A stretch of DNA of 7,056 nucleotides from DASRSS01 sp035656335. GTDB lineage: Bacteria; Actinomycetota; Actinomycetes; Mycobacteriales; Jatrophihabitantaceae. The notes below the pieces were generated by a model, which was not told the DNA's origin, searched no databases, and was given only the letters and a program-made list of their open reading frames with translations. Below are positions 1-6,182 of the stretch, in pieces. A program made the position numbers and the translations under genes. Each line of letters starts with the position of its first letter. Positions within the stretch are counted from its first letter, which is position 1. The stretch is from assembly GCA_035656335.1 (NCBI GenBank), contig DASRSS010000247.1:1-7056 (forward strand), in the 5' to 3' direction.

Positions 1-2226
1 GTCGAACCGGCGGCCGACCAGGTGCAGCTCGGCGGTGAGCATCGCCAGGGGATGCGTGAACTGCTGATCGTCCGGGTCGATCAGCAGCCCGCGGCAGCGC
101 GCCACCGCGTGCTCGCAACCGGCGACATCACCGGTGCGCAGGTTGAGCTCGGCGTTGATCAGCTGCACGCTGGCCTCGAAGATCCCCTCCGGCTGCGCGG
201 CGAGCGTGTCGTCGATCAGCGCGCGGGCACGCTGCCACTGGCCCAGGTGCAGCAGCGACTCGACCAGGTTGCCGGTCACGTACGCGCCCAGGCTGCGGAC
301 GAGTCCCGAGCGCTGCGCCACCGCCATACCGGCCTCGGCCTCGCGGACGGCGTCGGCCGACTTGCCGATCGACTCCAGCAGGTCGGCGGCGTTGATGAAC
401 CCGCGCATCGCGGTGAGCGCGTCGCCGCTGTCGACGGCCAGCTCGCGCCCGGCGCGGGTGCTGGCGATGCCGTCCTCGACCCGGCCCATGTCCGCCTGGC
501 CGTAGCCGCGGGTGATCAGCGCGTCCGCCTCGACCCGCGGCATACGCACGGCGCGCGCCGCGTCGATGGCCAGCTCGGCGACCTGCGCGGCGCGGTCCAC
601 GACGCGGTTGCGCAGCAGCGCGGTCGACAACGACGCGAGCAGCTCGGCGCGCACCGTCGTCGGCGGGTCCTCCGGCAGCAGCGCGAGCGCCTCCTCGAGC
701 TGCTCGACGGCGGCGGTCACGCCGCCGGTGTCACGCGTGGACCGTGCCGAGATCTGCATGTGCAGCGCGCGGCGTTCCGGGGACGCGTCGGCGGGCAGCT
801 CCGCCACGGCCTGCGCCATCAGCGTGGCCGCGCGCTCCATCTCGCCGCTGCGGTACGCGGCCTCGCCGGCGAGCGCGAGCACGTCCGCCTGGTCGACACC
901 GGGCGGGAGTTCATCGGCCGGCACACGCGGCCAGATCTCCAGCGCCCGCTCGAAGTGCGCGCGGGCATCGCGCGGGGCGAGCCCGGCCATCGCCTCGCGG
1001 CCGGCCGAGACGGACGCGTGCAGCGCGCGGGGCAGATCGAGGGCCGCGTACGCGTGATAGGCCAGCGACGCGGACACGGACAGATCGCTGTCGCGCAGCA
1101 GCTGCAGATCCCGTGCGAGCGCGTCGGAGTAGGTCGAGTGCAGCCGGACGCGCTCGCCGGGCAGCAGGTCGTCGTACACCGCGTCGCGCGCGAGCGCGTG
1201 CCGGAACCGGTAGCCGTACCCGGCCTCGTCCACCACGAGCAGGTGCGCCTCGACGGCCTCGCGGATCGCGGCGAGCGCGTCGGTGTCGTCCATGCCGGAC
1301 ACCGCGACCAGCAGCCGCTCCGGCACCGATCGCCCCGCGACTGCGGCCAGTCGCAGCATCCGCGCGGCGGGCTCGCTCAGGTGATCGACGCGGGCCAGCA
1401 GCACGTCCCGCAGTGACGGCGGCAGGCCGCGCGGATCGCCGGAGCGGACCACGCTGAGCATCTCCTCGACCAGGAACGCGTTTCCCTCGGAACGGTCGTA
1501 GACGAGGTTCAGCGTGTTCGCGTCCGGGTTGTCGCCCAGGATGCCGGCGAGCTGCGCGCGCACCTCGTCGCGCCCGAAGCGCGCGAGCTCGACGCGGGTC
1601 ACCGTGCGGCCGCGCTCCCATCCGGTGAGCAGCGCGCGCAGCGGATGGCGCCGATCGATCTCGTCCGAGCGGTACGTGAACACGAGCGCGGCGGGCAGGC
1701 CACGCAGGTTCTGCGTCAGGAACGCGGCGAGGTCGAGCGTCGACCGGTCGGCCCAGTGCAGGTCCTCGATCACGAGCAGTAGCGGACGTTCCTCGCTGAG
1801 CCGTTCGACCAGGCCGAGCGCGAGTTCGAGCAGCTGCGAGCTGGTGAGCGCGGGTTCGTCGGTGCTCGGTGCGGACGAGCGGACCAGCCGGCTCACCAGC
1901 TCACGGGCCGGGCCGAGCAGTTCGTCCAGCTGCTGCGTGCCGGTCTCGCGGACGAGTTCGCGCAGCGCCTCGGCGACCGGCGCGAACGGCAGGCCGTCGG
2001 TGCCCAGTTGGACGCAGCGGCCGGACAGCACGCGCGTCCCGTTGCCGCGCGCGCTCGCGGCCAGCTCCTCGACGAACCGGGTCTTGCCGACGCCGGCCTC
2101 GCCCGCAACCAGCAGCTGCGCGGAATCGCCCGCCGCGATCCGCTCGAGCAGCTCGCGCGCGATCGCCAGCTCGGTGTCGCGCCCGACGAACACCGGGCTG
2201 ACCAAGCCCACCGATCCTGACAGCAC
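1..2226 (-). CDS. LuxR/LAL-type AAA ATPase transcriptional regulator, N-terminal 742 codons (3' end outside window)
   Basis: The minus-strand frame stays open from the start to the window edge. It encodes a P-loop STAND/AAA-type ATPase followed by a helical repeat region, the layout of large LuxR-family (LAL) regulators, which usually end in a DNA-binding HTH. That C-terminus is not visible, so the regulator call rests on the N-terminal architecture. Visible motifs, numbered from GTG 2226: a VFVGRDTEL entry motif (12-20), Walker A GEAGVGKT (42-49), Walker B LLLVIED followed by LHWAD (149-160), TYRSDE (184-189), EGNAFLVEEM (247-256) and YRFRHALARDAVYDDL (about 339-354). From about 430 onward it is Ala/Leu/Glu-rich and TPR-like. 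There is no N-terminal cyclase or kinase domain. An in-frame TAG lies near 2263. Possible starts are GTG 2226 (GGGG 7 nt upstream), GTG 2211 (AGGA only 3 nt away) and TTG 2205 (AGGA 9 nt away); all keep the ATPase intact, and I list the longest. It follows the amidase gene in the same orientation. Confidence 0.87.
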   Translation of the reverse strand, partial: MLSGSVGLVSPVFVGRDTELAIARELLERIAAGDSAQLLVAGEAGVGKTRFVEELAASARGNGTRVLSGRCVQLGTDGLPFAPVAEALRELVRETGTQQLDELLGPARELVSRLVRSSAPSTDEPALTSSQLLELALGLVERLSEERPLLLVIEDLHWADRSTLDLAAFLTQNLRGLPAALVFTYRSDEIDRRHPLRALLTGWERGRTVTRVELARFGRDEVRAQLAGILGDNPDANTLNLVYDRSEGNAFLVEEMLSVVRSGDPRGLPPSLRDVLLARVDHLSEPAARMLRLAAVAGRSVPERLLVAVSGMDDTDALAAIREAVEAHLLVVDEAGYGYRFRHALARDAVYDDLLPGERVRLHSTYSDALARDLQLLRDSDLSVSASLAYHAYAALDLPRALHASVSAGREAMAGLAPRDARAHFERALEIWPRVPADELPPGVDQADVLALAGEAAYRSGEMERAATLMAQAVAELPADASPERRALHMQISARSTRDTGGVTAAVEQLEEALALLPEDPPTTVRAELLASLSTALLRNRVVDRAAQVAELAIDAARAVRMPRVEADALITRGYGQADMGRVEDGIASTRAGRELAVDSGDALTAMRGFINAADLLESIGKSADAVREAEAGMAVAQRSGLVRSLGAYVTGNLVESLLHLGQWQRARALIDDTLAAQPEGIFEASVQLINAELNLRTGDVAGCEHAVARCRGLLIDPDDQQFTHPLAMLTAELHLVGRRFD

Positions 2227-2285
2227 GTCGTTACCCCGGCTCTCGATGTTGAGGACCGCAGCCTATTCCCGCGGGCAACCGCCGG

Positions 2286-3134
2286 TCAGCGGATCGGCAC
2301 GCAGCGCTCGACCGCGGCGACGAGGCCGTCGGCGTAGGTGTGTTCGTCCGCGCTGCTGAGTCCGGAGCGTCCGGTGCTGTTGCCGCCGGCCTCGTTGTAG
2401 ATCCACGGGATGTGCGAGAGCAGCTGCACCGTCCAGATGTCCCCGGCGGCGAGGCCGCGGCTGCCGAGGTCGTAGCCGGTGTCGCCCTGGACGGTGATCG
2501 GCACGCCCTGCGCCTTTCGCCGTGCCGAGGCGAAGATGCGGGCGTAGCGCTTGCTGAGCGCGGCGACGCGGCTGTTGGTGAAGACGATCTTGTGGCCACT
2601 CGGCGTCTGGCGGTAGTCGCCGACGCGCTGGTAGTAGACGATGTTGTTCCCGTCCGCGAACCCGATGCCGCCGTTCGGGCCGGCCTGGTCGTGGATGCTC
2701 AGCGCCAGCGCCGCGTGCGCCGCGTTCGCGATCGCGGCGCGCTGGGCCAGGTTCCGCGGCTGGTCCAGGCGCGTCTTGGTCATCACCACGCGGTAGCCGT
2801 CCGCGCGCAGCTGCTCGCGTACCAGCTCCGCGACGGCGAACACGTCCCGCATCTCCGGCTCGTTCTCGTAGTCGGACACGACCAGTCCGGTGCGCGGGTC
2901 GGTCGCATCGACCGTCCGGCTGTGGCCCGGGTCGATCACGATCACCGGCGCGGGCGCAGCGTGCGACGTTGTGTGCGGCGTTGTGATCGGCGCCGCGGTG
3001 GTCGGCGGAACGCTGGGCGAGACCCGGACGGACGCCGTTGGCGGGCTCGTCGGGGACGGCGTCGCCGAGCCCAACGCGCACCCGGCCGCGAGCAGCACGG
3101 CGCAGACGCTGGCGACCAGGCGAGCGCGCGACAT
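2286..3134 (-). CDS. Lipoprotein N-acetylmuramoyl-L-alanine amidase (Amidase_3, zinc-dependent)
   Basis: The 282-residue protein probably cleaves the amide bond between N-acetylmuramic acid and L-alanine in peptidoglycan, acting outside the membrane. Residues 1-19 form a lipoprotein signal: basic MSRAR, a hydrophobic stretch, then LLAAGC with Cys19 as the lipidation site. Residues 20-62 are a Thr/Pro/Ser-rich linker, typical of a wall-spanning tether. The catalytic domain starts at VIVIDPGHS (64-72). Likely zinc ligands are His71, Glu94 (in NEPEMRDV) and His148 (in LSIHDQA); Glu248 (in IYNEAGGN) is the likely catalytic glutamate. The order H, E, H, E and the DPGH form resemble the mycobacterial Rv3717/Ami1 type more than the DAGHGG form common in CwlM- or AmiC-like enzymes; this comparison is from memory. 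The ATG start is supported by the signal peptide directly after it. No Shine-Dalgarno is seen upstream, and a -10-like GATACT sits 6 nt before the ATG, suggesting a leaderless mRNA. The regulator gene lies about 60 bp downstream. Confidence 0.86.
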   Translation of the reverse strand: MSRARLVASVCAVLLAAGCALGSATPSPTSPPTASVRVSPSVPPTTAAPITTPHTTSHAAPAPVIVIDPGHSRTVDATDPRTGLVVSDYENEPEMRDVFAVAELVREQLRADGYRVVMTKTRLDQPRNLAQRAAIANAAHAALALSIHDQAGPNGGIGFADGNNIVYYQRVGDYRQTPSGHKIVFTNSRVAALSKRYARIFASARRKAQGVPITVQGDTGYDLGSRGLAAGDIWTVQLLSHIPWIYNEAGGNSTGRSGLSSADEHTYADGLVAAVERCVPIR

Positions 3135-3140
3135 CCGAGC

Positions 3141-3146
3141 AGTATC
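3141..3146 (-). promoter_or_regulatory. Candidate -10 element for a leaderless amidase transcript
   Basis: On the minus strand GATACT ends 6 nt before the amidase ATG (3134). This spacing would place the transcription start at or next to the A of the ATG, and no ribosome binding site is visible. Leaderless mRNAs are common in actinobacteria. The -35 region at 17-18 nt upstream (near CATCGG) is a poor match to TTGACA, so this is a weak call. The site lies in the 50 bp gap shared with the divergent DUF2237 gene. Confidence 0.27.
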
Positions 3147-3184
3147 GCGCGACCGGCACCCGGCCGATGCGAGATGCTGGACGG

Positions 3185-3577
3185 GTGAGCGATCGCAACG
3201 TCCTCGGCGGCGAGCTGGAACCGTGCGGCACCGAGCCGCTGACCGGCTTCTACCGCGACGGGTACTGCACCACCGGGCCGGAAGATCTCGGCAGCCACAC
3301 CATCTGCGCCGTCGTGTCGGCGGAGTTCCTCGAGCACCAGCGCAGCATCGGCAACGACCTGTCCACGCCGCGCCCGGAGTTCGGCTTCGGCGGGCTGACG
3401 CCGGGGGACCGCTGGTGCGTCACCGCGCTCAACTGGGCGCGCGCGTACCAGGACGGCGTCGCCGCCCCGGTCGTGCTCGCCGCGACCAACGAGGCGGTGC
3501 TGCAGGTCGTCCCGCTCGACGCACTGCGCCAGCACGCCGTGGACGTCCCGGCCGACCCCAGCTCTCTGGAGCAGTGA
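3185..3577 (+). CDS. DUF2237 family protein of unknown function
   Basis: This is a 130-residue soluble protein with no signal peptide or membrane segment. It carries the recognisable DUF2237 (COG3651) blocks in order: NVLGGELEPC (5-14), TGFYRDGYC (20-28), GPEDLGSHTICAVV (31-44), GNDLSTPRPEFGFGGLTPGDRWC (56-78), then APVVLAATNEAVLQVVPLDALRQHAVD (94-120). Length and block order fit the whole family, so the gene looks intact. Four cysteines (14, 28, 41, 78) sit inside the conserved blocks and may bind a metal or act in redox chemistry; that is inference. The family has no established biochemical role that I know of. The GTG at 3185 is chosen because homology starts 4 residues later; ATG 3167 would add MRDAGR, and the ORF could open as far back as 3038, but that would overlap the amidase gene and encode an Arg-rich tail unlike the family. 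The ribosome site is weak (GGACGG just upstream). It is the only plus-strand gene. Confidence 0.9.
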   Translation: MSDRNVLGGELEPCGTEPLTGFYRDGYCTTGPEDLGSHTICAVVSAEFLEHQRSIGNDLSTPRPEFGFGGLTPGDRWCVTALNWARAYQDGVAAPVVLAATNEAVLQVVPLDALRQHAVDVPADPSSLEQ

Positions 3578-3581
3578 ACTG

Positions 3582-4769
3582 TCAGACCCGGCCGATGAAG
3601 TAGGGCGGGGGCTCGGTGCCGTCGAGCGCCAGCGCGACGGCTGCGCGCGCGGCCACCGGCCCGACCAGGTTGCCCGTCCCGCTGTACGCGCCGCACGCGA
3701 CCACGCCGTCGTCTACCTCGGCGCACACCGCGCGGTGATCGTCGGTGTAGCCGACCGACGCGGCCCAGCGGTGGGTCACCGCGACCGGGCCGCCGGCCAG
3801 GCGCGCGGCGATGTGCTCGATGCGTCCCTGCACGCTCGCGGTCGGCTGGTCGTCGTGCGTGTTCTCCTCCTCGACGAACCGGTCACGTCCACCCCCGACG
3901 AGCAGCCGCCCGGACGGGTCCTGCTGCGCGTAGTCGAAGCCCCATCGCACGGACACCGGGCACGGCAGCCGGCGCGCCTGCAACGGCGCGGTCGCCAGCA
4001 TCTGCAGCCGCAGCGTGCGCACGTGCGGGCGCAGCTGCGGCAGCAGCACGTCCAGCTTGCCGTCCACCGCGACGATCACGACGCGCGCGCGGATGACACC
4101 GAACGCGGTGCGCACCGAACCGGGGGACACCGACTGCACCGGCGTGTTCTCGTGCAGGCTCGCCGACTTCGACAGCTGCTCGGCGAGCCCGAACGCGCGC
4201 GCGACCGGGTTCATGCCGCCGTTCGCCGGCAGGAACAACCCGCGCCCCAGCTCGCCTTCGTAGCGCTCGACCGCGATGCCGTGCTCGCGCATGAGCGCGT
4301 AGTCGGCGTCGAAGTCGGCCTGCTCGCGTTCGCGCTCGGACGCCTCGGCCTCGTCCTCGGACGTACCGGGCAGTCCGGCCAGGCGCAGCACGCCGTCGCG
4401 ACGGATCACGTCCGGGCCGAGCCGGTCGGACAGCCAGTCCAGCTCGGTCTCGGTGCGCCGCCACAGGTCCAGCGCGACGTCCGCGCCGAACCGCGCGCAC
4501 GCGTCGCGGAACGACATCGCTCCGCCGCACGCCAGGATCCCGCCGTTTCGCCCGGCCGCGCCGCGCGCGACCCGGCCGGCGTCGACGCCGACCACCGAGA
4601 GGCCCAGCGACACGAGCTCGTCCACGGCGGCCAGTCCGCTGCCGCCGAGCCCGATCACGCACGCGTCCGCGGTCACCAGCGAGTCGGTGAGCGGTTCGAA
4701 GCCGCGCCACGAAGCCAACGCGGGATCGGCGTCCCAGCCGACGCCGGTGTTCGTGCCGGTCGCCGTCAC
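3582..4769 (-). CDS. DAO-family FAD-dependent oxidoreductase (second of tandem pair)
   Basis: The 395-residue flavoenzyme belongs to the D-amino-acid oxidase/glycine oxidase-like (DAO) superfamily, which oxidises amines or amino acids using FAD. It has a 34-residue leader, then a Rossmann FAD site: ACVIGLGGSGLAAVDEL (36-52) with GLGGSG at 40-45 and acidic Asp63 ending the second strand. A GAAGRNGGIL motif (70-79) matches the flavin-contacting GASGRNGG of this group. Near the C-terminus are THRWAASVGYTDDHRAV (332-348) and CGAYSGTGNLVGPVAARAAV (359-378), the second FAD-contacting region. No membrane segment or signal peptide is seen, so it is probably cytoplasmic. The start is GTG 4769, whose last two bases overlap the upstream TGA in a GTGA junction; no good Shine-Dalgarno precedes it, so translation is probably coupled to the upstream gene. 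The same frame is open upstream across much of the neighbouring gene, but that part encodes an Arg/Ala-rich shadow and is not a fusion. Substrate is not readable. Confidence 0.88.
   Translation of the reverse strand: MTATGTNTGVGWDADPALASWRGFEPLTDSLVTADACVIGLGGSGLAAVDELVSLGLSVVGVDAGRVARGAAGRNGGILACGGAMSFRDACARFGADVALDLWRRTETELDWLSDRLGPDVIRRDGVLRLAGLPGTSEDEAEASEREREQADFDADYALMREHGIAVERYEGELGRGLFLPANGGMNPVARAFGLAEQLSKSASLHENTPVQSVSPGSVRTAFGVIRARVVIVAVDGKLDVLLPQLRPHVRTLRLQMLATAPLQARRLPCPVSVRWGFDYAQQDPSGRLLVGGGRDRFVEEENTHDDQPTASVQGRIEHIAARLAGGPVAVTHRWAASVGYTDDHRAVCAEVDDGVVACGAYSGTGNLVGPVAARAAVALALDGTEPPPYFIGRV
4766..4769 (-). promoter_or_regulatory. GTGA start-stop overlap (translational coupling)
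   Basis: On the minus strand the upstream oxidoreductase ends ...MVPK with TGA (4768-4766), and the downstream oxidoreductase starts with GTG (4769-4767). The two share a 4-nt GTGA overlap. No clear Shine-Dalgarno lies before the GTG, which favours re-initiation by the terminating ribosome and similar expression of the two proteins. Confidence 0.8.
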
Positions 4770-6148
4770 TTCGGCACCATCGCTTCGAGCAGCTTGATCC
4801 ACGGCGGCGTCGGGCGGCCGGCGTGCTCGCGCTTGTCGGCCAGGCCGAACCCGCGCGTGATGATGGCAGAACCCATACGCGGCAAGGGGTTCGGCGGCCA
4901 CGACCGCGCAGCGTGGTTCACCCAGGCGAGCCGCGACAGCTCGGTGTCCTGCCCGAGGATCAGGTCCGCGAGGCAGCGGCCGGCCAGGTTGGACGCGGCC
5001 ACGCCGTCGCCGTAGCCACCGGCCCAGCCGAAGCCGGACAGCCGGTCGTAGCTGACGGTCGGGCAGAAGTCGCGGCCGGCGCCCCAGATGCCGCCCCAGC
5101 GGTGCGTGATGCGCGCGTCGGCCGCGTCCGGGAACATTGCGCGTACGGTCTGCTCGAGCAGCGCGAAGTTGGACGCGACCAGGAAGCGGTTCTCGGCAGC
5201 CGGTTCCGTCGGACGCACCGGGCGGTACGTGTAGCCGCCGCCGAGCGCGATCCGGTCGTCGACGGTGCGCTGCATGTAGATGAACAGCCGGTCGTTGTTC
5301 ACGAGCAACTCGCGGTCGGCGAGGCCGATCTTGTCCCACATCGTCTCCGGCAGCGGCTCGGTCGCGACGATCTGCGACGTGAACGCCAGCAGCCGCCGGT
5401 TGTTGCGGTTCAGGCCCTCGCTGTAGCCCTCGGTCGCGCGGATGACGTGCTTCGCGCGCACCGTGCCACGGTCCGTCCGCACCTGGCGGTCGCCGATCGC
5501 GGTCACGGTCGTCTGCTCGTAGATGGTCGCGCCGCGCCGCTCGACCGCCTGCGCGAGCCCGCGCACCAGCCGGGCCGGCTGCACGCGCGCGACGGCGGGG
5601 GAGAAGATCGCGCCGAGCACGCCGGGGACGTTGACGTGCTGCGCGACCTCGTCGGCCGACAGCCACCGCTTGTCGAGACCGTTGCCGAGCTTCCACTCCG
5701 GATGCGCGGCGACCTTTTCCTGCTGGCGCTGCACCTGCTCGCGCGTGCGGGCCAGGTTGATCGAGCCGCTCTTGACGAAGCCGGCGTCGATGCCCTCGGC
5801 CTGCAGCACGTCGTGGATCACGTCCGGCGTGCGTGCCGCGGCCTGGCGCAGCGCGAGCGTCGCCTCGCGGCCGTGCTCCTCGGCGTACCGGTCCGGGTCG
5901 CCGTTGAGGTAGCCGTCGCAGAACCCGCCGTTGCGGCCGGACGCTCCGGAGCCGGCCACCCCGCGCTCGAGGAGCACGACCCGTAGCGAGGGCTGCTGCG
6001 TGAGCAGGTAGTACGCGGTCCAGAGCCCGGTGAACCCGGCGCCGATGATCGCGACGTCGGCCTCGGTGTCGCCGTCGAGCGCGGGTCGCGGGTCGAGCGG
6101 GCCGGCCTGTTCCAGCCACAGGCTGAGCCGTTCGTAGTTGCCTGTCAT
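4766..6148 (-). CDS. FAD-dependent oxidoreductase, OrdL/PuuB-like (DAO family, first of tandem pair)
   Basis: The 460-residue protein fits the COG0665-type amine oxidase group that includes gamma-glutamylputrescine oxidase (PuuB) and sarcosine oxidase relatives. Its N-terminus LSLWLEQAGPLDPRPALDGDTEADVAIIGAGFTG is the style seen in actinobacterial members. The Rossmann motif is GAGFTG (36-41), with acidic Glu61 ending strand two. GSGASGRNGGFCDGY (66-80) is the flavin-contacting loop, THRWGGIWG (348-356) is a substrate-domain motif, and WAGGYGDGVAASNLAGR (375-391) is the C-terminal FAD site. About 70 residues follow. Length fits the family and the gene looks intact. Cys77 and Cys362 are near the flavin motifs, but I cannot tell if FAD is covalent. 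The ATG is supported by GAAGGA upstream. The gene is 34 bp downstream of the kinase and overlaps the next oxidoreductase, so all three probably share one transcript. The substrate is probably an amine, but which one is not shown. Confidence 0.9.
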   Translation of the reverse strand: MTGNYERLSLWLEQAGPLDPRPALDGDTEADVAIIGAGFTGLWTAYYLLTQQPSLRVVLLERGVAGSGASGRNGGFCDGYLNGDPDRYAEEHGREATLALRQAAARTPDVIHDVLQAEGIDAGFVKSGSINLARTREQVQRQQEKVAAHPEWKLGNGLDKRWLSADEVAQHVNVPGVLGAIFSPAVARVQPARLVRGLAQAVERRGATIYEQTTVTAIGDRQVRTDRGTVRAKHVIRATEGYSEGLNRNNRRLLAFTSQIVATEPLPETMWDKIGLADRELLVNNDRLFIYMQRTVDDRIALGGGYTYRPVRPTEPAAENRFLVASNFALLEQTVRAMFPDAADARITHRWGGIWGAGRDFCPTVSYDRLSGFGWAGGYGDGVAASNLAGRCLADLILGQDTELSRLAWVNHAARSWPPNPLPRMGSAIITRGFGLADKREHAGRPTPPWIKLLEAMVPK

Positions 6149-6153
6149 CGCAG

Positions 6154-6160
6154 TCCTTCT
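6154..6160 (-). promoter_or_regulatory. Shine-Dalgarno for the 460-aa oxidoreductase
   Basis: The minus strand reads AGAAGGA, with 5 nt (CTGCG) before the ATG at 6148. This is the clearest ribosome binding site in the window and confirms that start. It lies in the 34 bp gap after the kinase stop codon; no terminator hairpin is seen in that gap, consistent with read-through of the operon. Confidence 0.72.
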
Positions 6161-6182
6161 CGGTTGTTTCGGGGGTGACGGA

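Noticed and set aside
22..1416. A 464-codon plus-strand ORF
   Set aside because: It is rich in Arg, Gly, Ala and Gln with no domain, and lies fully antisense to the regulator whose frame shows Walker motifs. Long shadow ORFs are common at this GC content.
2255..2285. A possible terminator hairpin after the amidase gene
   Set aside because: The arms CCGGCGG and CCGCGGG pair imperfectly around a 4-nt loop and no U-tract follows, so this is probably chance in GC-rich DNA.
2263..3231. A 322-codon minus-strand ORF over the amidase
   Set aside because: Different frame from the amidase, Arg-rich low-complexity translation; the 282-codon frame has the lipobox and zinc motifs.
3735..5015. A 426-codon plus-strand ORF
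   Set aside because: Antisense to the two oxidoreductases, with Arg/His/Ala-rich composition and no recognisable motif.
3582..6119. A single 845-codon minus-strand ORF suggesting a fusion protein
   Set aside because: Only the last 395 codons encode a flavoenzyme. The first 450 are a frame-shifted Arg/Ala-rich shadow of the 460-residue oxidoreductase, which has its own start, ribosome site and stop.
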